Shown: positions 25,258 to 34,776, counted from the first letter of the stretch. The stretch is DNA of 64,000 nt from Marinoscillum sp040222955 (GCF_040222955.1 NZ_JAVKCA010000020.1:232396-296395); one strand, 5' to 3'. A program made the numbers and translations. Notes: generated by a model from the sequence alone, not told the origin.

Positions 25258-25511
25258 TTACGTTGTTGACATTCTTCTAACATCTTTCGTGTCTGTTCTT
25301 CTGTTTCTTTTGCCCGTGAGGCTTCCATCCTGGCCAACTCTGCTTGTTTCAGGGCTTGCTCACTCGCTTCCCTGGCCAGGACGGCATTCTGCTCTGCGCT
25401 ATCTCTTGCGCTGAGCAACTCTGCTTCCAAACTATTGGTTTTCACACGGCTGAGTACTGCCAATGCCACAATAATGAGGATGTAGACAATGTGAATACCG
25501 TATTTTTTCAT
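25254..25511 (-). CDS. Membrane protein with coiled coil (middle gene of the overlapping trio)
   Basis: An 85-residue protein: short N-terminus, one membrane helix (IHIVYILIIVALAVLS), then a long charged helix rich in Ala, Glu, Arg and Leu without Pro or Gly (about residues 30-80), a likely coiled coil. It is a close structural sibling of the next gene and overlaps both neighbours by ATGA, so all three are translated together. The family is not recognised. It may be a small membrane-bound scaffold. Confidence 0.55.
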   Translation of the reverse strand: MKKYGIHIVYILIIVALAVLSRVKTNSLEAELLSARDSAEQNAVLAREASEQALKQAELARMEASRAKETEEQTRKMLEECQQRK

Positions 25512-25762
25512 TTTTTTCCTTTACACGCTTCCAGTTCATCTTTAAGCACCTGAGCGCTATAGAGCGCCCTGGTTTTTTCGGCTGCCAAGGACTCTGAAAT
25601 TTCCGCTTGTTTTACCGCGTCGGCCTGGGACATTTCTGCCTGTGACATAGCCTTTTCGGCCATCTCCATCGATTTTTGAGCAACCCCGGCTTTGAAGTAT
25701 GCATGGATCACAAAGAAGGCAATGATGACGATATAGATACCGTGCATTAAGGTTTTTTTCAT
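25508..25762 (-). CDS. Membrane protein with coiled coil (first gene of the overlapping trio)
   Basis: An 84-residue protein with one membrane helix (HGIYIVIIAFFVIHAYF) and a following helix with MAEKAMSQAEMSQADAVKQA, a repeating AxxAExx type coiled-coil region. It is similar in architecture to the 25254 protein. The ATG at 25762 (MKKTLMHG) is preferred to the ATG at 25795, which would add 11 aromatic residues. Function unknown. Confidence 0.55.
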   Translation of the reverse strand: MKKTLMHGIYIVIIAFFVIHAYFKAGVAQKSMEMAEKAMSQAEMSQADAVKQAEISESLAAEKTRALYSAQVLKDELEACKGKK

Positions 25763-25852
25763 GGCTAAGTGAATTTTTATATACCAATAATACAAAAAAA
25801 TGAGATATACTGCTTGGTCTTCGCTTATTATTAATCCCTATCCGCTTCAATT

Positions 25853-25888
25853 TTTGGCAAATCCTTTTACCTGATCTGTATATATTTG
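25853..25888 (+). promoter_or_regulatory. Possible Bacteroidota promoter for the ROK gene
   Basis: TTTG at 25853-25856 and TATATTTG at 25881-25888 fit the -33/-7 consensus in sequence but the spacing is 24 bp, longer than the usual 19-21. The -7 box is 46 bp before the ATG at 25935. Confidence 0.35.
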
Positions 25889-25934
25889 GAGCTTATCAGG
25901 ATTTAAAAAATTTTATAACACACATTTTCGGATA

Positions 25935-26897
25935 ATGTTGAAGAAAGTAGCGATTGGAGTGGATATAGGGGGTACACTCACCAAACTGGGTATTGTAGAC
26001 AGAGAGGGTAATCTGTATGCGCACATGGATTTTTCTACCACCATGCACAAGGGCTTTGGTGACTACCTGGATGAGTTGAAGAAGCAAATTGAAGGATTAC
26101 GGAGCCAGATAGATTTTGAGCATGAGGTGATGGGAATAGGAGTGGGCGCTCCCAATGCCAACTATTATCGTGGGACCATAGAGCATGCGGCCAATCTGCT
26201 ATGGAAGGGGATAGTACCCTTCACTGAAGAACTAAAGAACAGGTATGACCTGCCTATCTACATTACGAATGATGCCAATGCTGCGGCCATTGGTGAAATG
26301 ATCTATGGTAATGCTGCGAACATGAAAGATTTCATGGTGATCACACTAGGCACGGGCCTCGGGAGTGGGATCGTGAGCAATGGTCAACTTATTTATGGAT
26401 TTGATTCGCAGGCTGGTGAGCTTGGGCATGTCAAGATAGTAGACAATGGGCGCCTTACAGGATTGGGGATTCGTGGTGGACTGGAAGCTTATGTGTCCAG
26501 CACCGGAATCAAACGAACAGTCTTCTACCTGCTGTCAGATATGATGGATGATAGTGTATTGCGGGATTATTCATATAACGACCTGCATGGTGAAATCATC
26601 ACTAAGGCGGCAGAGGATGGAGACCCCATAGCCCTGGCAGCTTTTGAAATGACCGGTAGAATACTGGGAGAGCAATTGGCTAATTTCACCGCCTTTTCTC
26701 ATCCGGAAGCCTTTTTCCTTCTGGGCGGGCTGGCTAAGGCAGGGAAATGGATCTTTGATCCTACCCGAAAGCACCTGGAAGAAAACCTGTTGCCTTTTTA
26801 CAAAGGGAAGGTAAAGCTACTTCCATCAGGCATGATGAATAAGAATGCGGCGGTCCTTGGAGCTGCGGCTTTGGTATGGAATCACCTCCAGGAGTAA
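25935..26897 (+). CDS. ROK-family sugar kinase / glucokinase-like, without zinc site
   Basis: A 320-residue ROK protein. The N-terminus GVDIGGTLTKLGIVD is phosphate-1; ITNDANAAAIGEMIYG gives the catalytic Asp, and ITLGTGLGSGIVSNG the adenosine/phosphate-2 region; AGELGH is the sugar-binding Glu-His. The zinc segment that normally follows reads GRLTGLGIRGGLEAY, in which all three Cys (usual GRxCGCGxRGCLE) are replaced by Thr, Leu and Gly. It likely phosphorylates a hexose; the loss of the zinc site may affect folding or specificity. Terminator at 26928. Confidence 0.85.
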   Translation: MLKKVAIGVDIGGTLTKLGIVDREGNLYAHMDFSTTMHKGFGDYLDELKKQIEGLRSQIDFEHEVMGIGVGAPNANYYRGTIEHAANLLWKGIVPFTEELKNRYDLPIYITNDANAAAIGEMIYGNAANMKDFMVITLGTGLGSGIVSNGQLIYGFDSQAGELGHVKIVDNGRLTGLGIRGGLEAYVSSTGIKRTVFYLLSDMMDDSVLRDYSYNDLHGEIITKAAEDGDPIALAAFEMTGRILGEQLANFTAFSHPEAFFLLGGLAKAGKWIFDPTRKHLEENLLPFYKGKVKLLPSGMMNKNAAVLGAAALVWNHLQE

Positions 26898-26927
26898 TTC
26901 ATAACGAATCAGCAGTCCTTTATAACT

Positions 26928-26974
26928 AAAAAGCGCGGGGCAACGATGAATAATCGTTGCCCCGCGCTTTTTTT
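26928..26974 (+). terminator. Strong rho-independent terminator after the ROK gene
   Basis: A near-perfect 20-bp inverted repeat with GCGCGGGGCAACGAT / ATCGTTGCCCCGCGC around a 5-nt loop, flanked by A- and T-runs, so it can end transcripts in both directions. The ROK stop is about 30 bp upstream and the carbonic anhydrase stop is about 50 bp downstream. Confidence 0.85.
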
Positions 26975-27022
26975 GATCATCTGCGCGAGATGGCTATGGT
27001 TCCCGATGAGTGGGACCCTTAC

Positions 27023-27655
27023 TTAATCATATCTGAATACTTTGTCGAGGGTTTCCTGACTGTTGATCGTGACATTCAGGTCTCTGAGCAGACCATCCTT
27101 AAGACTATAGACCCAACCATGGATGTAAGGAAATTCCCCGGTTTTCCACTTTTCCTGGATGAATGAAACCTTCGAAAGATCATGGACCTGCTCCTGTACA
27201 TTCACTTCCACAAATCGATCAAAGCGCTTGTGGGTGTCTTCAATGGCATCAAGTTCCTTTTGGTGCAGTCTGTATACATCTTTGATGTGCAGGAGCCAGT
27301 TGTTGAGGTAGCCAAAGTCTTCATTGCTCATGGCAGCTTTCACACCACCACATCCATAGTGACCACATACAATGATATGTTTTACTTTGAGGACCTCCAC
27401 TGCGTAATTGACCACACTGAGCAGGTTGGAATCTGTATGCACCACTACATTGGCAATGTTTCTGTGTACAAAAATAGAACCCGGGAGGGTGTTGGTGATT
27501 TCTGTAGCCGGAACCCGGCTGTCTGAGCAACCGATCCAAAGAAATTGTGGGTTTTGTGCTTCCGCCAGGCTATCAAAAAAATCCGGGTTCAGCTTCAGGG
27601 TGTTCCTTACCCAATTTTGATTGCCTTCTAGTAGTTCTTTGTACAACTCTGACAT
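27023..27655 (-). CDS. Beta-class carbonic anhydrase
   Basis: A 210-residue beta carbonic anhydrase. Zinc ligands Cys43, His99 and Cys102 are in IGCSDSRVPA and CGHYGCGG, with the Asp45-Arg47 dyad. The fold continues with LPGSIFVHRNIAN. It interconverts CO2 and bicarbonate in the cytoplasm. The length is standard for bacteria. The gene is convergent with the ROK gene, sharing the terminator region. Confidence 0.92.
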   Translation of the reverse strand: MSELYKELLEGNQNWVRNTLKLNPDFFDSLAEAQNPQFLWIGCSDSRVPATEITNTLPGSIFVHRNIANVVVHTDSNLLSVVNYAVEVLKVKHIIVCGHYGCGGVKAAMSNEDFGYLNNWLLHIKDVYRLHQKELDAIEDTHKRFDRFVEVNVQEQVHDLSKVSFIQEKWKTGEFPYIHGWVYSLKDGLLRDLNVTINSQETLDKVFRYD

Positions 27656-28019
27656 CTTTCTTTTGAATTTTAGGTTTTTACCAAACTATGTATATCTCGA
27701 AAATAATGGATTTATTACATTTAAAGCAAACTTCCGATTTGGTTAAATTGTTGTATCTAAATTAAAATATCCAGATTCACGGACAAAACACTCATGACCA
27801 GCTGAGGAGGATTTTTACCATTGCAGGAAAATAATCGGGAACTGTGGGAGTTTTGGTACGGAATATGTCCTTAGGTAATCACTTTTCGTAAAATTAGTTA
27901 TCATTGATTTAGCACTGTCGTTAGATTCGAACCATAAAGGAGTTCATTCGTTTTTGAAGAAGTCCATTGTGAAAAGGGTTTGACAATTCAAATCGATTCA
28001 AAAATCTTATCTTAAATAT
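27656..28019. other. Intergenic region, carbonic anhydrase / prc
   Basis: No gene is seen in this AT-rich 364-bp region. It must hold the divergent promoters of the carbonic anhydrase and the protease. The TTTG at 27979-27982 is followed by a TATCTTAA about 25 bp later (before the ATG at 28020), which is weaker than the usual Bacteroidota consensus. Confidence 0.4.
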
Positions 28020-30086
28020 ATGAACAATCTTCTGTTGATTCTTTTGCTGGTAGTGAGCCTGGGGTTTTCTGATGGATCTGAGCATACCATCCAGACTTCA
28101 CACCAGGACCAATTGGTGTCCGATTCCCTGAAGGTGTTGGAACCTAAACCTGAGCATTCGAGCGAGACTTTTGTGATTATCAACTTGCTGAACAGATACC
28201 ATTACCGCAAGGCCACACTGAATGATTCACTTTCTTCGGTGGTTTTCGATAACTACTTTGAATCCCTGGATCCCAATAAATCTTATTTTATGAAGGGTGA
28301 TCTGGACTATTTTGAGAAATACAGATACAGAATAGATAATGACCTCCCGGAAGGAAATCTTGATTTTGCCTATCAGGTATTTAGTATTTATCGTGAGCGA
28401 TCTCTTGATAGAATAGATTATGTGCATGAACTGCTGAAAACAGAACCTGATTTTGAGCAGAGGGAATATTTTGAAACAGACAGAGAGGCCCTTCCATGGC
28501 CTGAAGATAAGATAGAACAGAACGATGTGTGGGCCAAAATCATCAAGAACCAGGCGCTGAGTTACAAACTGGCAGGTAAAGAATGGAAAGACATAGCGGA
28601 AGCTTTGGGCAAAAGATATAAGCGGGTGGAGAAGGCGCTTTATCAGTACAATAGTGAAGATGTCTATCAGGCTTATATGAATGCTCTCACGAGTGCCTAT
28701 GATCCGCATACGGATTATTTCTCGCCGATAGCCAAAGAAAACTTCCAGATAGACATGAGTCTCTCTTTGGAGGGAATCGGAGCGCAGCTCACCCAGCAGC
28801 TCGATTATACCAAAGTGGCAGATATTATCCCCGGAGGTCCGGCTTACAAGAGTCAGCGACTTCAGAAGGACGACAAGATTATAGGCGTGGCTCAGGGCGA
28901 TGATGATGAGTTTGTGGATGTAGTGGGTTGGAGACTGGATGAAGTGGTGCAGAAAATCAGGGGGCCGAAAGGGTCGGTGGTGAGGCTGCAGGTGATCAAG
29001 AATGACAAGGACATCAATGCACTTCCAGACACGATCAGGCTGGTAAGAGATAAAATCAAGTTGGAGAAATCAGCAGCCAAAGCTGAGGTCATTCCAATCA
29101 CAGAGGGCAATCAGACTTTTAGTCTGGGGGTTATCAACATCCCAAGTTTCTATTTGAATTTCGAGGAGATGAACAGTGGGGTCAAGGATTACCGCAGCAC
29201 CACACGTGATGTAAAGAAATTGATTGACAGCCTCAATCAGATAGGCGTTGACGGATTGATGATTGATTTGAGATACAATGGCGGCGGCTCCCTACAGGAG
29301 GCCATAGAACTCACAGGCCTGTTTATCCCGAAAGGGCCGGTTGTTCAGGTGCGAAATACAGATAACAGCGTTGATATCATGGAAGATGAAGACAACGGAA
29401 AGGTATATTATGATGGACCGTTGGCCGTTTTGACCAATCGATACAGTGCCTCGGCTTCTGAGATTTTCTCCGGGGCCATTCAGGATTATAAGAGAGGTAT
29501 AGTGGTAGGAGAGAATACGTTCGGTAAAGGCACTGTTCAGAATCTCATAGACATAGGCCGGTACATGCGCCAATCAGATGTGGAACTGGGGCAGCTCAAA
29601 ATGACCCTTGCAAAATTTTATAGAGTGACAGGAAGCAGTACTCAGAAGTTGGGTGTGGCACCTGATATTGCTTTTCCATCTCCTTATGATGATGAAATTT
29701 TCGGGGAGAGCGGACGACCCAATGCCCTGCCATGGGACGAGATCTCCTCTTCCAATTTCAAAATGACCAATCAGATCTCACCTAAAATGATTAGTAAACT
29801 GGAGGCCCTCTATCAGAATCATTTGCAGGAGGATAAGGACCTACAGGATTTGGTGAAGGAAATTGAAAAAGCCAAAGAGTTGAGAAAACAGACCGCCGTT
29901 TCGCTGAATCTGGAGGAGCGCAGACTCATGCAGCAGGAAGATGAGGAGGTGGAAGATAACCTGTCCACTACGCTGGACCAGAGCGAGCTTTTTACCGATG
30001 AGAACGCGAAGAAACTTTCTGAGGATCCATACCTGAAGGAGGGATTAAGACTCCTGGCCGAACTTTCAAAAATTAAAGTAGGCTAA
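28020..30086 (+). CDS. prc: Carboxy-terminal-processing (tail-specific) protease
   Basis: A 688-residue S41-family protease. It starts with a signal peptide (MNNLLLILLLVVSLGFSDG) and is exported. N-terminal helical region to about residue 220, a PDZ domain at about 245-330, and the catalytic core with TNRYSASASEIFSGAIQDY and VVGENTFGKGTVQN: nucleophile Ser within the SASAS run at 476-480 and Lys503. Length and architecture match E. coli Prc. It cleaves proteins with non-polar C-termini in the periplasm. Downstream is the DUF4097 gene, 50 bp later. Confidence 0.92.
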   Translation: MNNLLLILLLVVSLGFSDGSEHTIQTSHQDQLVSDSLKVLEPKPEHSSETFVIINLLNRYHYRKATLNDSLSSVVFDNYFESLDPNKSYFMKGDLDYFEKYRYRIDNDLPEGNLDFAYQVFSIYRERSLDRIDYVHELLKTEPDFEQREYFETDREALPWPEDKIEQNDVWAKIIKNQALSYKLAGKEWKDIAEALGKRYKRVEKALYQYNSEDVYQAYMNALTSAYDPHTDYFSPIAKENFQIDMSLSLEGIGAQLTQQLDYTKVADIIPGGPAYKSQRLQKDDKIIGVAQGDDDEFVDVVGWRLDEVVQKIRGPKGSVVRLQVIKNDKDINALPDTIRLVRDKIKLEKSAAKAEVIPITEGNQTFSLGVINIPSFYLNFEEMNSGVKDYRSTTRDVKKLIDSLNQIGVDGLMIDLRYNGGGSLQEAIELTGLFIPKGPVVQVRNTDNSVDIMEDEDNGKVYYDGPLAVLTNRYSASASEIFSGAIQDYKRGIVVGENTFGKGTVQNLIDIGRYMRQSDVELGQLKMTLAKFYRVTGSSTQKLGVAPDIAFPSPYDDEIFGESGRPNALPWDEISSSNFKMTNQISPKMISKLEALYQNHLQEDKDLQDLVKEIEKAKELRKQTAVSLNLEERRLMQQEDEEVEDNLSTTLDQSELFTDENAKKLSEDPYLKEGLRLLAELSKIKVG

Positions 30087-30136
30087 GTGCAACCTTTGTG
30101 AGCGGAGCGGCATCTACTGACTAAAACATTTTAGTT

Positions 30137-31048
30137 ATGAAAAGAACCACTACGCTCATTTATTGCCTTCTTGTATCATTTGCTTCTTTAGCCCAGACCA
30201 TACTGGCCGAACACCATTTTGAATCACCCGACATAAAACAAGTGGTGGTGGAAGGTGTATTTTGTGACGTATCCGTCCAGCCGGGTTCCAGTCTCATTTT
30301 TGATGGCATCATCAAAGGCAATGGATCCCCGGGAGACTACGTGATAGCCAGTATCAAGACAGGCACTACAGTTGTTTTCAAGGTGGAACGCAAGAAGGAA
30401 GGGAACAGGGGATGGTCCAATATAGAGGCCGGCAAGCTTACGCTTACTCTTCCGGCGTATGTTGAGCTCAAAGTCACTAATTCTTCAGGCGATATCGACA
30501 TATCGGATTTTACTGGCGAGTTGGAGGCCTCCACCTCCAGTGGAGACATCGTGCTGAAGAATATCACCTCAGATTGCTGGCTAAAAACAACTTCAGGAGA
30601 TCTTCGTGCAAGAAATGTCACCGGAAATATAGCCATGAGGTCTACCAGTGGAGGTCAGGAGTACTTCGAAATACGGGGAAACCTGGAAACTCAGGTGACC
30701 TCCGGTAACATCGAATGTGACAAGGTAACGGGTAATGTGAAGGCTTTTGCCACAAGCGGAGACCTGGATTTCGACGGAGTGGAGGGAGCGATTGAGGCAG
30801 GAACCACTTCTGGAAATATCACAGGTGACTATGTGCGCATTACGGGAGACTGTCGATTCAAATCTACTTCCGGAGACATTTATTTTGTGTTTGAAAATGA
30901 AATTGGATCACTCGGTTTTGATCTAAGGGCCACTTCCGGAAACCTGCGTGTGGGCAATTCGAGATCAGGAAACCGACTTTATATGGACCGCGGACAATAT
31001 ACCATAGCCGGAGAAAGCACCAGCGGCGATCAGGTATACAAAAATTGA
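30137..31048 (+). CDS. DUF4097 beta-strand-repeat protein (exported)
   Basis: A 303-residue protein with a signal peptide (TTTLIYCLLVSFASLAQ). It is built of about ten short strand repeats ending in TSGD, TSGN or TSGG (for example TTSGDLRARN, VTSGNIECDK, ATSGDLDFDG, STSGDIYFVF), which stack into a right-handed beta solenoid typical of DUF4097 head domains. The repeat register is regular, about 20-25 residues apart. Surface or periplasmic location and ligand unknown. It shares a direction with prc, spacing 50 bp, so it may be in the same transcript. Confidence 0.8.
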   Translation: MKRTTTLIYCLLVSFASLAQTILAEHHFESPDIKQVVVEGVFCDVSVQPGSSLIFDGIIKGNGSPGDYVIASIKTGTTVVFKVERKKEGNRGWSNIEAGKLTLTLPAYVELKVTNSSGDIDISDFTGELEASTSSGDIVLKNITSDCWLKTTSGDLRARNVTGNIAMRSTSGGQEYFEIRGNLETQVTSGNIECDKVTGNVKAFATSGDLDFDGVEGAIEAGTTSGNITGDYVRITGDCRFKSTSGDIYFVFENEIGSLGFDLRATSGNLRVGNSRSGNRLYMDRGQYTIAGESTSGDQVYKN

Positions 31049-31196
31049 GCAGGAAGAAAATGAACTGATCAGAGGCAGTTACAAAGTTTTTTCCTTTGGC
31101 GGTAGTAGGAGATAAAAAGATATCGTGTACTTTTTGGGTTTGCGACTTAAATAGGCATTTTTGTCGGCAGTCAAAATACCCCAAACCCAAAATTAC

Positions 31197-33173
31197 ATGC
31201 ACAAACCTTACATTAGTCCTGAAACCAAGCTCAACGAGCTTACTTTCAGGTCAATTATCATAGGAGCACTCTTGTCCGTTGTTTTAGGAGCCGCCAATGC
31301 TTACTTTGGATTGTTCTCAGGACTCACAGTCTCGGCATCTATTCCGGCAGCAGTGATATCCATGGCCATCCTCAAGGCTTTCAAAAATTCAAATATCCTG
31401 GAGAATAATATGGTGCAGACAGCTGCATCAGCTGGTGAGTCCCTGGCCGCCGGGGTGATCTTCACCATCCCGGCTTTGGTGATCATGGGATACTGGGAGA
31501 AATTTAACTACATCGAAACCACCCTCATTTCTATTTGTGGCGGGGTATTGGGTGTTTTGTTCACCATCCCATTAAGAAATGCCCTCATCGTCAAGGAGAA
31601 ACTAATGTTTCCGGAAGGCGTGGCTACTGCCGAGGTATTGAAAACCGGCGAAACTGGTGGCAAGTCTGTGAAATACCTGATTTACGGTAGTTTGATCGGC
31701 GGCCTTTTCAAATTGGGTACTGAAGCACTCAGGCTCTGGGGAGGGGTATATGAGAAAGCGACCCTCCTCAACCAAAAGGCCTATTTATATTTCAGTCTGA
31801 ACCTTTCTCCGGCTCTTGTGGCGGTAGGCTATATTGTCGGGTTAAATATTGCAAGCCTGGTGTTCATGGGTGGTGTGATCACCTGGTGGATAGCCATGCC
31901 AGCTTATTTGAGCTTCAATGGATATGCTCAGGTAGCAGCCGAACTGGTAGAGGCTGGTAAGTTTGTGAGTGTGGAGGGCATTAGTCCTGAAGCCCTTGGT
32001 GGAGCCCTTTGGAGTGCTAAAATGAGATATCTGGGTGTGGGCGCAATGATCGTGGGTGGTTTATGGGCTTTAATAAGTCTCAAGAGTGCACTCACCACAG
32101 CATTCACATCCGGAGTGAAGGCCTTTAAGGCCGGAGCACAAAATGTCTCCGAGACCCTAAGAACTGAACTGGATACACCGATGTCCTGGGTGCTTATGGG
32201 TATTGGAATCATGATCGTACCTGTTTTCTTTATTTACCTCACCATTATACGGGACGTGCCTATTACCCTTTTCATGGCATTGCTTATGGTGCTTGCGGGC
32301 TTCCTTTTTTCAGCTGTTGCTGGTTATATGGCCGGACTTGTTGGGAGCTCCAATAACCCCATCTCCGGGGTCACCATTGCTACTATTCTGAGTACCGCCC
32401 TGCTGCTGCTCTTGCTGATGGGTTCTTCAGATCCTTCCCGCGGAGCTGCAGGAGCTATTTTGGTAGGAGCTGTGGTATGTTGTGCAGCAGCCATTGCCGG
32501 AGATAACATGCAGGACCTGAAAGCAGGATATGTACTGGGTGCCACACCCAGAAATCAGCAGGTTATGCAAATGATAGGTGTTGTAGCCGGGGCATTGCTG
32601 ATAGCTCCTGTATTAAATCTGTTGCTGACTTCTAAGGGGATTGGAAACCCCACAGCAGAGCATCCTAATCCGCTGACGGCCCCACAGGCTACTCTGATGA
32701 TGAGCGTGGCTACCGGAATTTTCGGTGGAAAACTCCCCTGGACGATCATCTCCGTAGGGGGTGGAATTGGTGCCCTCATTATCACCGCTGATCAATACCT
32801 TAAGAAAATTGGATCCAATTTCAGGATGCCTGTTTTAGCCGTGGCTGTGGGCCTTTACCTTCCTTTTGAGTTGGATTCTTCCATTTTCGTGGGCGGGGTG
32901 ATCGCCTGGATGCTCGATAGAAGCTTTAAGAAGAATAAAGTATCTGCAGAGAATGCTGACAAGGCTTCCAATGCCGGTCTGCTGATTGCATCAGGTTTAA
33001 TTACCGGTGAGGCACTGATGGGGATCATGATTGCTTTAATCGCCACATTCGGCCTTGATTTTGAACTGAGTGATGGCACGTTTGGTGGAAGTCTTCTTGG
33101 ACCAGTATTGCTATTTCTCATTCTGGTTTATCTGTACAGATCTGTGGTTAGTGCTTCCAAAGACAAATTATGA
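31197..33173 (+). CDS. OPT-family oligopeptide transporter
   Basis: A 658-residue membrane protein of the OPT family with many hydrophobic segments. Family motifs include GALLSVVLGAANAYFGLFSG near residue 30, a glycine-rich NPISGVTIATILS near 395 and NMQDLKAGYVLGATP near 440, the last being typical of OPT proteins. The ATG at 31197 (MHKPYISPET) is preferred to the ATG at 31161. Such carriers take up peptides or metal-chelates. The stop overlaps the next start by ATGA, so it is translationally coupled to the sodium symporter gene. Confidence 0.9.
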   Translation: MHKPYISPETKLNELTFRSIIIGALLSVVLGAANAYFGLFSGLTVSASIPAAVISMAILKAFKNSNILENNMVQTAASAGESLAAGVIFTIPALVIMGYWEKFNYIETTLISICGGVLGVLFTIPLRNALIVKEKLMFPEGVATAEVLKTGETGGKSVKYLIYGSLIGGLFKLGTEALRLWGGVYEKATLLNQKAYLYFSLNLSPALVAVGYIVGLNIASLVFMGGVITWWIAMPAYLSFNGYAQVAAELVEAGKFVSVEGISPEALGGALWSAKMRYLGVGAMIVGGLWALISLKSALTTAFTSGVKAFKAGAQNVSETLRTELDTPMSWVLMGIGIMIVPVFFIYLTIIRDVPITLFMALLMVLAGFLFSAVAGYMAGLVGSSNNPISGVTIATILSTALLLLLLMGSSDPSRGAAGAILVGAVVCCAAAIAGDNMQDLKAGYVLGATPRNQQVMQMIGVVAGALLIAPVLNLLLTSKGIGNPTAEHPNPLTAPQATLMMSVATGIFGGKLPWTIISVGGGIGALIITADQYLKKIGSNFRMPVLAVAVGLYLPFELDSSIFVGGVIAWMLDRSFKKNKVSAENADKASNAGLLIASGLITGEALMGIMIALIATFGLDFELSDGTFGGSLLGPVLLFLILVYLYRSVVSASKDKL

Positions 33174-34675
33174 GTAAGGGAGAGGAGTTTAGCAATCGTT
33201 GGGGGATCATTCTGGCCTCATTGGGAATGGCCATTGGTGCGGGTAACCTGTGGCGTTTCCCCCGGTTGGCAGGGCAGTATGGCGGTAGCTTTATACTGCT
33301 TTGGATCCTTTTTCTTTTTGTGTGGTCTATTCCCTTGCTGTTGGCGGAGTTTTCCATAGGCAAAAAATATAAAAGTGGTGTCATTGGGTCTTTTGGTAAA
33401 CTGGCTGGTAAGAGGCTGACCTGGATGGGCTTTTTCATTACGGTATGTACGCTTGGGATCGCGTTTTACTACTCAGTGGTGACCGCCTGGTCCATAGAGT
33501 ACCTGTCCATTTCGGTCATCAATTTATATGATGGCTTTATGGGGATTACCCTCACCGATAAATTGGCGACCAATCCTGATTACCTGCTGGATCAATGGAA
33601 TTCGCTGTCCAACGGCAGTATGGTGACCATTGGCCTGTACATATTGGTGATCATACTGGGTGTGACTGTGGTGCGAAAAGGGGTGAAGAATGGATTGGAG
33701 AAAGCCAATCGAATCCTGATTCCCAGTTTATTCGTCCTACTGGTGATCGTGGCTGCCTCCGCGCTTACCATGGAAAACGGTACAAAGGGCCTGGAGTACA
33801 TGTTTGCCATCAAATGGGATAATTTCAGCAACCCTACCATCTGGATAGAGGCCCTCTCACAGTCGGCCTGGTCTACCGGAGCGGGCTGGGGGTTGATGAT
33901 TACCATCTCATCTTATACCCGGGCCAAAGAGGATGTGACGTTGAATACCTTCATCGGAGCCTTTGGGAACAATTCTGCTTCCATTCTTGCAGGTGTAGCG
34001 ATACTGCCAGCCGTATTTGCGCTTTCTGCCAGTGATCAGGAAGCTACGGCTTTCCTGCAGTCAGGTAGTCAGGCACTCACCTTTACGATTATACCGAAAC
34101 TCTTTGCCACCATTCCCGGCGGAGGCTTTATGACCTTGCTTTTCTTTTTAGCACTTACTTTGGCTGCTTTTAGCTCCTTCCTGCCAATGCTCGAACTCCT
34201 CAAGAGTAACCTCTCAACCATTGGCATCTCTGATGGTATGATTGCTGTGGTGCTACTGATTGCCTTTACAGTCTTTGGGTTGCCATCTGCCTACTCCCTG
34301 GACTTCTTTAGCAATCAGGATTGGGTGTGGGGGCTTGGATTGATCGTAAGTGGAATCTTTATATCCGTTGCCACAGCTTTGTATGATCCGGTCAAATTCA
34401 AGAAAGAACTGATAGACAAGGATTCGGACTTTACGATTTCAAACGCGTATTTTAAATACGCCATCTATGTGAATATACTGCTCGGGGTATTTTTAATTTA
34501 CTGGTGGATGTCACAGGGCTATAGCACATTCCCATGGTTTGATGCCCAGGGTAGCTGGAATTGGATGGATGTTTACAGCAACGCTTCTATCGTTACGCAA
34601 TGGGGGACTGTCATTTTGATGGGCATTCTAATCAATAAATTTTTGTATCACCGATTTTGTAAAGTCAGTTTATGA
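33170..34675 (+). CDS. Sodium-dependent transporter (NSS/SNF family)
   Basis: A 501-residue neurotransmitter:sodium symporter (LeuT-like). The start RWGIILASLGMAIGAGNLWRFPRLA is the first helix with the unwound sodium site, and ASILAGVAILPAVFAL and ITISSYT are further helices; twelve membrane helices are predicted. These carriers move amino acids with Na+. ATGA overlap on both sides: OPT gene before and the small MetS-like gene after, which indicates an operon. Confidence 0.92.
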   Translation: MSKGEEFSNRWGIILASLGMAIGAGNLWRFPRLAGQYGGSFILLWILFLFVWSIPLLLAEFSIGKKYKSGVIGSFGKLAGKRLTWMGFFITVCTLGIAFYYSVVTAWSIEYLSISVINLYDGFMGITLTDKLATNPDYLLDQWNSLSNGSMVTIGLYILVIILGVTVVRKGVKNGLEKANRILIPSLFVLLVIVAASALTMENGTKGLEYMFAIKWDNFSNPTIWIEALSQSAWSTGAGWGLMITISSYTRAKEDVTLNTFIGAFGNNSASILAGVAILPAVFALSASDQEATAFLQSGSQALTFTIIPKLFATIPGGGFMTLLFFLALTLAAFSSFLPMLELLKSNLSTIGISDGMIAVVLLIAFTVFGLPSAYSLDFFSNQDWVWGLGLIVSGIFISVATALYDPVKFKKELIDKDSDFTISNAYFKYAIYVNILLGVFLIYWWMSQGYSTFPWFDAQGSWNWMDVYSNASIVTQWGTVILMGILINKFLYHRFCKVSL

Positions 34676-34776
34676 GTAGTTCTGCGATAGTAAGTATGGT
34701 TTTGATCGTTGGTGTGGTGGTAGGTGGCTTTGTGTACTTCTTGGTTAAAGCATTGAAAAACGAAAAAGATAAATAA
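34672..34776 (+). CDS. MetS-like small subunit of the NSS transporter
   Basis: A 34-residue protein too short for ordinary gene callers: one membrane helix (IVSMVLIVGVVVGGFVYFLV) followed by a basic tail (KALKNEKDK). It overlaps the transporter gene by ATGA and the next gene by 1 bp (TAATG), so its translation is coupled to both. Small one-helix subunits (MetS/MaAIMP) that pair with NSS-type symporters (MetP) are known, and this fits in size, position and topology. The partner is an inference. Confidence 0.75.
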   Translation: MSSSAIVSMVLIVGVVVGGFVYFLVKALKNEKDK

